Shown: positions 9,315 through 16,820, counted from the first letter of the stretch. The stretch: DNA of 64,000 nucleotides from Salmonella enterica subsp. enterica serovar Typhimurium str. LT2 (GCF_000006945.2 NC_003197.2:1612001-1676000), one strand, 5' to 3'. A program made the numbers and translations. Notes: generated by a model from the letters alone, not told the origin.

Positions 9315-9331
9315 TAAATACCTCTTAAACA
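9315..9331 (-). promoter_or_regulatory. PhoP box of pqaA
   Basis: On the minus strand TGTTTA-AGAGG-TATTTA, two direct hexamers spaced by 5, one base off the (T/G)GTTTA-N5-(T/G)GTTTA consensus. It ends about 48 bases upstream of the chosen pqaA start. A candidate -10 (TATGCT) follows 7 bases after the second hexamer. Confidence 0.72.
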
Positions 9332-9387
9332 TTCAATATAAGTACAATACTTTTGATAAATAACGGAAGAAGGGAACAATAATGTTT

Positions 9388-9400
9388 GTGACGTTGTCAC
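9388..9400. repeat. GTGAC-GTT-GTCAC palindrome, copy 1
   Basis: Palindrome abutting the stop codon of the MFS gene and upstream of pqaA. Read on the minus strand it can extend into a hairpin (AATAATG ... CATTATT) with a small bulge, so it may serve as a terminator as well as, or instead of, a protein site. It shares 16 bases with the copy at 24852. Confidence 0.6.
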
Positions 9401-9401
9401 A

Positions 9402-10643
9402 TTATTCTGTTTCTGGTTTCACTATTAGCACTGAACTTTTTGAAAGGTAAATCATTGCCGTCACCAGACCAATAATGGCGACAGAGATAGCTATACCGAT
9501 CCAGACGCCATACAGAGCATAACCCAGGACAAATCCGCCCAATACGGGGGATATAAAATCAGCGATTGCGATTAATGCCTGCGCCGTTCCGATGACGATA
9601 CCTTGTCGGGCAGGCGATACATGGACGGACAAGGCGGCAAGATAAGTGGGTTTGGCTAGCGCATCAGCGATGCTAATACAAACGATAGCAAAAACAAGCA
9701 CAGGTATGGTCGTGGCGATACCCGCAGTGAGAAATCCAGTACAAAGAAGGGCGAAGATGAGGATAATTAGCTTTCGCTCCGAAAAATATTGGCTCACCCA
9801 ACCTAACAGAAATAGCTGAACGAAAATATTAATAACCCCGTCCGCCATTAACAGATAGCTTAACGCTTTTGGCCCAAAGGGAAGCCCATTCCAGATGAAG
9901 GTGTCAGAAAGAAAAACAGGTAATTGTGAAGAGTACATGCCATAGGCGAAGAAATGACAAAGCATTACGATGATTAAGACGCGAAGGACAGGCATCTTTA
10001 AAATAGCGCGGGCAGAGAACGCCGCTATTTTATCTGTGGTACGTGATGTTGTGGAAGGGTCTTTTAACCCCCAAATCGCGACCAGGGCAGACCCAAGGAC
10101 AAGTATAAAGGCGGCGTAGATCGGCGCGCTCAGACTGATACGCGATAACCACCCGGAAACGCCTGCCCCGACAATACCGCCTAAACCAATGCAGCCTGTG
10201 AGGATACCGATTGCCTGACGCCGATTTCTGACGTGCGTACAATCGGCAATATAGGCTGCGGCGGCTGACAAATTCCCGGCGCTAATGCCAAAAAGCGTGC
10301 GGGCGAGCAGGATAAACAGGATACATTGCGCGTTGGCGAGTAATAGTAAACTTATCGCCGCAATAGCCAGCGTGACAATCAGTATTCGCTTGCGGCCAAC
10401 GCGATCGGAAAGGTGGCCAATCAGGGGCGCCGCACAAAATTGGCTAAAAGCTTCAGTGGCGATGATGATTCCAATGATAAGCGGCGAACCGCCCATCTCG
10501 CGGATATAAAAAGGCAGTACCGACATTACAGCCGCGGTACTGGCGGCGTAAAGGCCGACAAGCAGGAAAACAGGCAAAATACGCCGCTTGTTGAGCGGGG
10601 TGATAGTTTCGCTGTCGGTGTTCTCATAGACATTAGTATTCAT
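9402..10643 (-). CDS. MFS drug/sugar efflux transporter (DHA1, TetA-like)
   Basis: Inner-membrane proton-driven exporter of 413 aa with 12 predicted membrane segments. The loop 2-3 motif GHLSDRVGRKRIL and the motif C-like stretch TGCIGLGGIVGAGVSGW (third quarter of the N-terminal half) mark a drug:H+ antiporter related to tetracycline efflux proteins. The start overlaps the end of the upstream FAD monooxygenase by 11 bases, so the pair is translationally coupled. Pump and hydroxylase with a divergent MarR regulator form a plausible aromatic-compound detoxification unit. The substrate is not evident. STM1545. Confidence 0.84.
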   Translation of the reverse strand: MNTNVYENTDSETITPLNKRRILPVFLLVGLYAASTAAVMSVLPFYIREMGGSPLIIGIIIATEAFSQFCAAPLIGHLSDRVGRKRILIVTLAIAAISLLLLANAQCILFILLARTLFGISAGNLSAAAAYIADCTHVRNRRQAIGILTGCIGLGGIVGAGVSGWLSRISLSAPIYAAFILVLGSALVAIWGLKDPSTTSRTTDKIAAFSARAILKMPVLRVLIIVMLCHFFAYGMYSSQLPVFLSDTFIWNGLPFGPKALSYLLMADGVINIFVQLFLLGWVSQYFSERKLIILIFALLCTGFLTAGIATTIPVLVFAIVCISIADALAKPTYLAALSVHVSPARQGIVIGTAQALIAIADFISPVLGGFVLGYALYGVWIGIAISVAIIGLVTAMIYLSKSSVLIVKPETE

Positions 10644-12141
10644 CTTTAATCCCTATGGCAAAACGAGAGAGATAATTTTCAATATCGTTGCTCTGTTTGC
10701 CGTGAAAGAATGCGCCGACATAGCCATCGGGTCGGATCAGCACGCATTGACCCGGCGCCAGATGATAGGATTCCCGGAAGTGCCCCAGGGTATCGATGAG
10801 CTCGTCCTGCTCGCCAATGTGATGAATACGCAGTCCTCGCCGCGCATCGATGACCTTACCATGGGTTTCGTAGGCCAACAGATTCCAGTCCGGACCTTGT
10901 AGTAACTGAAATAATCGTAATGATTGGCCGCCGGCGCCCAAAAGAGGAGCATCCGGAGCTCTTTCTCCCGCTTGTAACCCATGCTGACGTTCGGGTAACG
11001 TGTGGGCTAAGGGGGAGTTGGTATACTGGATGTCAAGTTGTTGAACATCGCGTTCTCGTTTGATGCCTCTCTGTTTTTGAGAGTCAAGTAATCGGGTAGA
11101 AAGGTGGAGCAGTGATTCGGCTATCGGGCGGCGTTCCTGTTCATAGCTATCGAGAAGTTCTTCTCCTGCGCCCCGCAGCGAGGCTGCCATTTTCCATCCC
11201 AGGTTATAGGCATCCTGGATGCTGGTATTTAACCCTTGCCCACCCGTCGGCGGATGCACATGAGCGGCATCACCGGCTAAAAATACCTTACCCACACGGT
11301 AATGTTCCGCTATGCGCGCATTCATCTGGTACTTCGATACCCAGGGAATCGAATGGATGCGAACATCCGTCCGCCCGATTCGTTCAGTAAGAAAAGCCGT
11401 GAGCACGTCGGCTGAGAAATTCTGCGAGTCGTCCGGGGCCAACAACGCCTGGATTTGAAAGAGCTGCGTGCCGGCGAGAGGGCAAATCGTTATCATCCGC
11501 GCCATATCGCCATCGTTAAAATGGTGCCATACATCCCGGTTCAGACCGGAAAGTGAAGCGTCAGCCACAAGCGCATGGATTCCCAACGTACGACCGGGGA
11601 AGCTGACGCCTAATTTTTTTCTGACAAAGCTTCCGCCGCCATCCGCACCTATCAAATAATGCGCGATGATGACCTCTTCTCCAGCCGGCCCGGCAACATA
11701 CGCGGTGACTGTGCGTGGGGTTTGCGCAAAATGTCGTAACTCGCAGCCGAACTCCACCCGATGTCCCCATGCTTTTAATTGCTCTCGCATAATCGTTTCT
11801 GTCACGTTCTGTGGAACCATCAATGGCAGATGGTAGGGTTCGGCGTGGGTCGGTTTTGTATGATGCGCAATATCTGAATCTACATAGCTTCCGTCGTGAC
11901 GGTAGGTTCGTAGTCGGGGATAGAGCCCGCCGGCGGCGACCACTTTATTGAGTATTCCAAGATCCTCGAAGATTTCTTGCGTTCGCGGCTGAATACCTTT
12001 ACCGCGGGAGCCGATAAAAGGCGTCGTTCTTTTCTCAATCAGGCGAAATGAGACCCCGTGACGCGCCAGTTCGATGGCTAAAGTAAGCCCGGTAACGCCA
12101 GCGCCGCAGATCAGTACATCTGTAGTGGTGTATCTTGTCAT
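10633..12141 (-). CDS. FAD-dependent aromatic monooxygenase (PheA/TfdB/Rox-like)
   Basis: Flavoprotein hydroxylase of about 502 aa using FAD and NAD(P)H. Motifs in order: GAGVTGLTLA dinucleotide fold near residue 12, the DG-type motif IGADGGGSFVR near residue 160, and the FAD ribityl motif LAGDAAHVHPPTGGQGLN near residue 280. A C-terminal thioredoxin-like region follows, as in phenol hydroxylases. An in-frame ATG at 12168 sits inside a palindromic operator, while 12141 has GGAGAG at good distance. It is divergent from the MarR gene and coupled to the MFS pump. Relatives hydroxylate phenols or inactivate antibiotics such as rifamycins and tetracyclines; the true substrate is unknown. STM1546. 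Confidence 0.86.
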   Translation of the reverse strand: MTRYTTTDVLICGAGVTGLTLAIELARHGVSFRLIEKRTTPFIGSRGKGIQPRTQEIFEDLGILNKVVAAGGLYPRLRTYRHDGSYVDSDIAHHTKPTHAEPYHLPLMVPQNVTETIMREQLKAWGHRVEFGCELRHFAQTPRTVTAYVAGPAGEEVIIAHYLIGADGGGSFVRKKLGVSFPGRTLGIHALVADASLSGLNRDVWHHFNDGDMARMITICPLAGTQLFQIQALLAPDDSQNFSADVLTAFLTERIGRTDVRIHSIPWVSKYQMNARIAEHYRVGKVFLAGDAAHVHPPTGGQGLNTSIQDAYNLGWKMAASLRGAGEELLDSYEQERRPIAESLLHLSTRLLDSQKQRGIKRERDVQQLDIQYTNSPLAHTLPERQHGLQAGERAPDAPLLGAGGQSLRLFQLLQGPDWNLLAYETHGKVIDARRGLRIHHIGEQDELIDTLGHFRESYHLAPGQCVLIRPDGYVGAFFHGKQSNDIENYLSRFAIGIKDEY

Positions 12142-12152
12142 CGTCTCTCCGA

Positions 12153-12171
12153 TATGTGTATTATGCACATA
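12153..12171. promoter_or_regulatory. MarR-type operator, site 1
   Basis: Imperfect 19-base palindrome TATGTG-N7-CACATA in the 44-base gap between the divergent monooxygenase and MarR genes. Probably the site through which the regulator controls itself and the monooxygenase/pump operon. Confidence 0.6.
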
Positions 12172-12185
12172 AGAGGAGACATGCT

Positions 12186-12674
12186 ATGTCAGAAAATAAA
12201 AATGTGCAAGATACACATATTTCCGAGCAAATGAAGGCGCTTCACGGTGCGTTGATTCGCGTGGTGAGCGCGCTTAACCGGCCTCGTAATGATGAGAAAT
12301 TAATTGCAGAGGCGGGGATACAACTCGATCGTGCGCTATTTTCGATCCTTATTAGTATCGAACGTTTAGGGCCGATTGGCGTTGTTGAGTTAGCCGAACG
12401 TGCCGGTCGTGATTATACGACGGTAAGCCGACAGGTCGCCAAACTGGAGAAGCTGGGGTTGATAATACGGCAGCATAATGCCATCGATCGTCGTATACGC
12501 GAGGCCGTTATCTCCCGTACAGGAAAGGCGATGACGGAGCGTATAGACGCTGCGCGAGAGCAAATGGGCAACGTTGTTTTTAAAGACTGGCCTCAGGATG
12601 AACTTGATGTCTTTGTTCGGCTAATGCAAAAGTTTGCCGATGCAATGGATAGCGATGCTTCAATGCCGGAATAA
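12186..12674 (+). CDS. MarR-family transcriptional regulator
   Basis: Winged-helix repressor of 162 aa. The MarR domain spans residues 35-130. The recognition part is VVELAERAGRDYTTVSRQVAKLEKLGLI, followed by the wing DRRIREAVISRTG. GGAG lies 7 bases before the ATG at 12186; the in-frame ATG at 12135 is inside the neighbouring gene. The gene is divergent from the FAD monooxygenase, and two matching palindromes (one upstream, one within codons 6-11) imply autoregulation and control of the divergent operon. A phenolic ligand would fit the family but is inference. STM1547. Confidence 0.88.
   Translation: MSENKNVQDTHISEQMKALHGALIRVVSALNRPRNDEKLIAEAGIQLDRALFSILISIERLGPIGVVELAERAGRDYTTVSRQVAKLEKLGLIIRQHNAIDRRIREAVISRTGKAMTERIDAAREQMGNVVFKDWPQDELDVFVRLMQKFADAMDSDASMPE
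12202..12218. promoter_or_regulatory. MarR-type operator, site 2, inside the marR-like gene
   Basis: ATGTG-N7-CACAT, the same half-sites and spacing as the palindrome at 12153, placed 48 bases away within the first codons of the regulator gene. Confidence 0.5.
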
Positions 12675-12785
12675 GCAAAAGAAAAGGGCGGTCAAATCCG
12701 ATCGTCCAGGCTAATATCGGTATCTGACATTGATTAAATAGCCAGCAAAGTAAATATAACAACAACATTTATCGAGTTAATTTTC

Positions 12786-12860
12786 ACCCTTTGAAAGGCC
12801 AACGTATACTGCAGAATACGGCTATATAACAATCGCCGTATCAATGGTTTTTCAAAGGGT
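12786..12860 (+). promoter_or_regulatory. Long stem-loop leader of the QueA paralogue
   Basis: Bases 12786-12801 can pair with 12845-12860 over 16 consecutive positions (14 Watson-Crick, 2 G-U). The enclosed region holds a further 7-base hairpin (ATACGGC at 12816-12822 with GCCGTAT at 12835-12841). The 3' arm contains AAAGGGT, the only purine-rich stretch before the ATG at 12867, so the fold would mask the ribosome site. This could be a regulatory RNA or a DNA inverted repeat; no known riboswitch is recognised. Confidence 0.55.
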
Positions 12861-12866
12861 AAATAT

Positions 12867-13946
12867 ATGCTTACCGAAAAATATGATTTTCGCATTACCG
12901 ATCAGATGACTATCCCACTCAGACCTCATTGGATAGCCAATGATTCATACAGGGAAAAGTGTAAAATGCTTGTCCTCAACCGGAGTAAAGGGGAAATTCA
13001 TAAGGTAGACTTTAGTAAATTAACAGATTATATCAAAGAAGGTGATGTAATCTGTTTTAACGACAGTACTATAATAAACCATATGTTTATCTGTAAAACA
13101 AGACAGAATAGGTTAATTAAAATTGTTTTAGAGGGATTTTTACCAAATAATAGAGTAATTATTTCCGGACTTTTAAAAGAAAGGCTTAACGCGAATGATG
13201 TTTTCTATTTGGTTGATAACCCTGAAATTTCCATTAAGATAGAGCAAAGGTTTAGCGAGGAGAGCCAGTACCGGGCCGTCGTGGAAAATCATGAGGCCTT
13301 AATTTGCTATTTAGCCAGTCATGGTGAGCGTCTTGATGAGTATGTGGACTCCAGCTTGTTTTATAAATATCCAGATGCTTACCGTTCCGTTTTTTCTAAA
13401 AAATATGGTTCTTTGGAAATACCTTCTGCCGGCATTCATTTTACCTGGGATCTTATCCAAAGAATCAAAGATAAAGGTGGGTTAATATCCTTCATCACTT
13501 TACATGTTGCATCAACAGAAATGTTGTCCAACAGAAAAATACAAACAAAATGTGTAGAGGAAGTGACTATCAACGAAGAATACTACGAGGTTCCACAAGC
13601 TACAGCGGATATCATTAATACTGCGAAGCAAAATGGCGGACGTATTTTTGCCGTAGGAACTACCGTTACACGATGTCTGGAATCTGCGTATTCGAGGGAA
13701 CACAATTGCCTCAAAGCAAGTTCTGGCTGGACTGCGCTTTATATACATCCAGGCTATCAACTGAAAGTGGTTGACTGCCTGCTAACGAACTTACATCAGC
13801 CAAAAACGACGCATATGGTGTTAACTGGTCAGTTTGCTGGGGTTGATCTACTCATTAAGGCCTATACCTCAGAACATATCCAGTCATGTCAGTTCGATAT
13901 GTTTGGTGATTGCATGTTAATCATACAAGATGAAGGGCAGGGATGA
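12867..13946 (+). CDS. QueA-like S-adenosylmethionine:tRNA ribosyltransferase-isomerase paralogue
   Basis: 359 aa, about the length of QueA, which builds epoxyqueuosine on tRNA using SAM. Conserved blocks are visible: VICFNDSTIIN, PSAGIHFT (QueA has PTAGLHFD), FITLHVAST, AVGTTVTRCLES and IHPGYQLKVVDCLLTNLHQP. Many other positions diverge and the canonical N-terminal block is altered. It is therefore a paralogue that may use another substrate rather than the housekeeping QueA. It is clearly AT-richer than its left neighbours, suggesting acquisition. It is alone on its strand behind a structured leader and ends at a strong terminator. STM1548. Confidence 0.85.
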   Translation: MLTEKYDFRITDQMTIPLRPHWIANDSYREKCKMLVLNRSKGEIHKVDFSKLTDYIKEGDVICFNDSTIINHMFICKTRQNRLIKIVLEGFLPNNRVIISGLLKERLNANDVFYLVDNPEISIKIEQRFSEESQYRAVVENHEALICYLASHGERLDEYVDSSLFYKYPDAYRSVFSKKYGSLEIPSAGIHFTWDLIQRIKDKGGLISFITLHVASTEMLSNRKIQTKCVEEVTINEEYYEVPQATADIINTAKQNGGRIFAVGTTVTRCLESAYSREHNCLKASSGWTALYIHPGYQLKVVDCLLTNLHQPKTTHMVLTGQFAGVDLLIKAYTSEHIQSCQFDMFGDCMLIIQDEGQG

Positions 13947-13953
13947 ATAAAAT

Positions 13954-13983
13954 AAAACCGGTACATATAATGCTACCGGTTTT
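13954..13983. terminator. Bidirectional terminator
   Basis: AAAACCGGTA / TACCGGTTTT, 10-base perfect arms with a 10-base loop, between the convergent QueA-like and Rid genes. T-runs occur in both directions. Confidence 0.85.
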
Positions 13984-13997
13984 ACCGAGAATAAGCA

Positions 13998-14387
13998 TCA
14001 GGGGATTCGGGCAATAACCTTTATTTCGAAATCAAAGCCGGCCAGCCAGGTAACGCCAACAGCGGTCCAGTTAGGATAAGGGGGATGGGCAAATATCTCC
14101 TGTTTCACCGCCATCACGTCGTTAAGTTGTTGCTCTGGATCGGTATGGAAGGTGGTGACATCCACTATGTCATCGAATGTGCATCCTGCTGCAGTCAGTG
14201 TTGCTTTCAGGTTTTCAAAAGCAAGCCTCACTTGTTTTTGAAAATCAGGCTCCGGCGTTCCGTCTGTGTGACTGCCTACCTGGCCTGAAACAAACAGTAA
14301 ATCACCAGAACGGATGGCTGCGGAATACCCATGTTCCTCATACAGAGAATGGCGGTCAGCAGGAAAAACCGCGATACGTTGCGTCAT
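13998..14387 (-). CDS. Rid (YjgF/YER057c/UK114) family protein
   Basis: 129 aa from the ATG at 14387, which has GAGGATAAC upstream; an in-frame ATG at 14459 would add 24 unrelated residues. Rid proteins form trimers, and the best known members hydrolyse reactive enamine/imine intermediates released by PLP enzymes. The signature LFVSGQVG, the LENLKATLTAAG-type helix and a C-terminal Arg in FEIKVIARIP (equivalent to the catalytic Arg) are present. It is isolated from any PLP enzyme here, so its physiological partner is unknown. STM1549. Confidence 0.85.
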   Translation of the reverse strand: MTQRIAVFPADRHSLYEEHGYSAAIRSGDLLFVSGQVGSHTDGTPEPDFQKQVRLAFENLKATLTAAGCTFDDIVDVTTFHTDPEQQLNDVMAVKQEIFAHPPYPNWTAVGVTWLAGFDFEIKVIARIP

Positions 14388-14464
14388 AATGTTATCCTCA
14401 GATAGCGTAAACACTTCGGGCGGGAATAAAATGAATGTCACATACACAACGTAGGCCATAGTTT

Positions 14465-14481
14465 CATATACGTGGCATATG
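14465..14481. promoter_or_regulatory. Short palindrome upstream of the Rid gene
   Basis: CATAT-N7-ATATG about 80 bases upstream of the Rid start. Possible operator; no regulator identified. Confidence 0.25.
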
Positions 14482-14557
14482 TCAAGGTGCCGTCACATAA
14501 AAGAACTGAGCCTGTTTGTCGTATCGTTTGACGGGAAAGAGAGCATTTTCTGAGTGA

Positions 14558-14842
14558 TTAGCTTCTGTGTCGTGTCATTTTGTAGACGGCATCATTTTCA
14601 CGCTTTCCAACACCAATGACAGTTACCGTGATAATTTCATCTTCGACGCTGTACACCAGCCTGTATCCTGCACCACGCAGCTTAATTTTGTACTGATCCT
14701 TTCTTCCATGTAATTGAGAAGCCGGAACCCGAGGGTTTTCAAGCCGTTCCCTTAGCTTTTTTTTAAACTGTTCCTGTATGGTATGACCCAGTTTTTTCCA
14801 CTCTTTTAGTGCTGATTCGTTAAATGCCAGCTTATAAGTCAT
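14558..14842 (-). CDS. relE: RelE toxin (ribosome-dependent mRNA interferase)
   Basis: 94 aa type II toxin that cleaves mRNA in the ribosomal A site. It aligns by eye along its length with E. coli RelE: N-terminal FNESALKEWKKLG, then YKIKLRGAGYRLVY with the basic residues and Arg near position 61, GKREN with the Arg near 81, and VY near 87. These match the catalytic residues, so the toxin looks intact. Its ATG lies inside the relB 3' end (11-base overlap), which couples synthesis to the antitoxin. A longer in-frame reading from upstream would run through relB in another frame and is discarded. STM1550. Confidence 0.9.
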   Translation of the reverse strand: MTYKLAFNESALKEWKKLGHTIQEQFKKKLRERLENPRVPASQLHGRKDQYKIKLRGAGYRLVYSVEDEIITVTVIGVGKRENDAVYKMTRHRS

Positions 14843-15080
14843 CAATGTTGACCTCAATGACGCGTTCATTCGCACGCTCATCGATAATACGACCGAGTTC
14901 TTCATCCTCAAGAATATCCATAAGATGAGCATAAAGTGCCGGAGGCACACAGTAGAAAGCCGGTTCATTGCGGTTAAGAATGGCAACTGGAGCGCCATCT
15001 CCGGCATTGAAAGTTCCCATTGGATCACGTTTCAGTTCTGTAATGCTTGCTGCAGTAGTCGTTAAAATTTGAAATGCCAT
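14832..15080 (-). CDS. relB: RelB-type antitoxin
   Basis: 82 aa partner of the RelE toxin. The N-terminal part (FQILTTTAASITELKRDPM) resembles the Phd/YefM-type DNA-binding fold often paired with RelE toxins. The acidic C-terminus (IIDERANERVIEVNIDDL) should wrap the toxin. It has a strong AGGAGGT ribosome site 5 bases before the ATG. The palindrome TAGTACTA at 15121-15128 lies just upstream and may be the autoregulatory operator. A TATATT -10 element is suggested about 20 bases upstream of the ribosome site. STM1551. Confidence 0.85.
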   Translation of the reverse strand: MAFQILTTTAASITELKRDPMGTFNAGDGAPVAILNRNEPAFYCVPPALYAHLMDILEDEELGRIIDERANERVIEVNIDDL

Positions 15081-15231
15081 AATTTACCTCCTGGTTGATG
15101 ACTAAATATAGCACCTTTAATAGTACTAATAAAAGCATCCTTCACGAAGGGGATTCAGCTCCAGCCCGGTCAGTGATGCGGGCAGCTGACGGTTTTTTCA
15201 AGGCTAATTTCAGATGTCCAGAACCTAACTT

Positions 15232-15447
15232 ATGACCACTGAAACCGGCGTCAATAACTCGCCAACCCTTATCAAGCGTGATGTAACAACCGAAGTCAGC
15301 CTTGCAGATGGTGATATTATTTTACTTGGTGGCCTTGCTGAACAGTCGGATGGATTATTCTGGCCTCTGACGTGTCGCAGATTGCAGATCGTACAGTCAG
15401 GGATTACAACCGTATTGCCAGAGGAAGCGATAAAATATGGTAAGTGA
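15232..15447 (+). pseudogene. Secretin C-terminal fragment
   Basis: 71 codons. The first half (NSPTLIKRDVTTEVSLADGDIILLGGLAEQ, shown only by its signature V-T-T-V...DGD-IILLGGL) matches the conserved end of the bacterial secretin domain found in type II/IV pilus and conjugative-pilus secretins. After LAEQ the sequence no longer resembles the family, and no upstream secretin domains are present. It is therefore most likely a decayed remnant of a lost pilus or secretion gene. No good ribosome site precedes the ATG. It overlaps the next gene by 11 bases, so it could still act as a leader. Confidence 0.55.
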
Positions 15448-15769
15448 TACTCTTGAACAGCGGATTTATGAACTGGTAAGAAGCCATGATGGAATTTACC
15501 TTTTTAAGAAAAAAGAACTGACACCGTCAACAGATTTGGATTCAGATCTACAGCTGGAAGATGATGAAGTACTGGCATTGATGGATGATTTTTTTACGAC
15601 ATTCAATGTAGATAAAGGGAATTTCTCGATCACAACATACTATCCGCCAGAACCACCGCTAAAACATTTGCTTAATCCGTTTCGCAAAAACGATATTCCT
15701 CAGGTGCCGGATTTCACGATAGGTATGCTCATTGCGTCTGCCAGGGCTGGTTGCTGGTTGTATGACTGA
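15437..15769 (+). CDS. DUF1493 family protein
   Basis: 110 aa acidic protein. The pattern ELTPSTDLDSDLQLEDDEVLALMDDFFTTFNVD is the DUF1493 signature, a small domain resembling acyl carrier proteins and often found in accessory regions of Enterobacteriaceae. The function is unknown. A GAGGAAGC ribosome site precedes the ATG, so it is probably translated. It overlaps the secretin fragment by 11 bases. The sequence ends naturally with a hydrophobic segment (IGMLIASARAGCWLYD). STM1552-like. Confidence 0.75.
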   Translation: MVSDTLEQRIYELVRSHDGIYLFKKKELTPSTDLDSDLQLEDDEVLALMDDFFTTFNVDKGNFSITTYYPPEPPLKHLLNPFRKNDIPQVPDFTIGMLIASARAGCWLYD

Positions 15770-15890
15770 TTCACGCTGGGGGCTGCTTTCCGCCCTCCGT
15801 CATTATTGTCAAGGCTATATGCCCTAACAAGTTATAGGCTCTATAAAGATATATATTGAACGCTAAAATAATGGACTATTAGGTGACACC

Positions 15891-16820
15891 ATGCCCACTT
15901 ATAAACAAGTTGTGAACCATGTTAAGAAACATGTATTGTGGAAAGATGAGTATTTTGAACGCTATTATCGGCTCAATCCTGAACTGGTTCAGAAGCGTTT
16001 GGATAAAATTTATCAAGCTGAAGATGATCTAATGGTGCTTATCAGTACTCAATTATTTTGTTTCTTGCAGGCTAATGGCACGCTCTATTTTGATGGTTGC
16101 TATAAAACAGGGAAAGCAGATAACTCATTGCTTTGTACTAATCTTGCTCTATGGAGTATCGAGCTAGCTTGTGATCATTTTGATATTCGGGAAGAGCGGG
16201 GACATACCACGAAGTTTAGCGAGCAGGGAGAGAGTTGGTTAACACTATTCGCCTGCAATCAATTCTCTTTAGTTCCTTATTGCTATCCGGCCATTCAGCG
16301 CGGGTTTCAAAGCGGCGTATTGAAAGAAATTGTTCCGTTTTATCGTGAACAGAAATTGGGTATCCTGGCGATGGAGATAATGGCGCGTGAACGGGGGGAT
16401 ACAATCAACTGGGAAGCAATGCAAGTGCGTGTTGATCCTGTCTATCTGGACTTTTGCCAAAACATTTTATTGTCATCAGATGATGAACTAGTCCGCACCG
16501 GATTAATTACGCTATGTGATAAGCATCTTGAGTGGACCGATTTTCATAATAGCGATAAGCATTGTTGCTTGACTGGCTATGAAATTCAGCGTCAGGATCT
16601 ATTACTCTGGCCATTTGAATATCAGGCGGTAAAAAACTGGCGAGCACGTCAAGGGTTAAGTACACCAATGATTGAACATCCATTGATGAATAGCCCGATG
16701 ACGACAGCGAATTGTCCTGACTTTTCGCAGTGGCAGCGTCCAGAGTGGTTCAATCCGTTAGTTGATTTTTTGGCGCAGCGCAGGCCTGAGCTGGCATTTT
16801 TACGACATCTCTTTATTTAA
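15891..16820 (+). CDS. Orphan protein, 309 aa, unknown function
   Basis: Intact soluble-looking protein without signal peptide or membrane segments, rich in aromatic residues, Cys and Trp. I do not recognise a domain. Helical stretches such as VQKRLDKIYQAEDDLMVLISTQLFCFLQ suggest an all-alpha repeat fold, as in some immunity proteins, but this is only an impression. AGGTGAC precedes the ATG. The 3' end abuts a broken transposase on the other strand, whose stop codon (16813) lies inside this gene. The C-terminus may therefore have been trimmed or replaced by the insertion. Lower GC than the core neighbours suggests acquisition. Probably STM1553. Confidence 0.7.
   Translation: MPTYKQVVNHVKKHVLWKDEYFERYYRLNPELVQKRLDKIYQAEDDLMVLISTQLFCFLQANGTLYFDGCYKTGKADNSLLCTNLALWSIELACDHFDIREERGHTTKFSEQGESWLTLFACNQFSLVPYCYPAIQRGFQSGVLKEIVPFYREQKLGILAMEIMARERGDTINWEAMQVRVDPVYLDFCQNILLSSDDELVRTGLITLCDKHLEWTDFHNSDKHCCLTGYEIQRQDLLLWPFEYQAVKNWRARQGLSTPMIEHPLMNSPMTTANCPDFSQWQRPEWFNPLVDFLAQRRPELAFLRHLFI

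Noticed and set aside
9388..9400. CRP site
   Set aside because: TGTGA/TCACA half-sites are separated by 5 bases rather than the required 6.
12682..12705. Stem GGGCGGTC / GATCGTCC after the MarR gene as a terminator
   Set aside because: Two G-U pairs and no U-tract; too weak to call.
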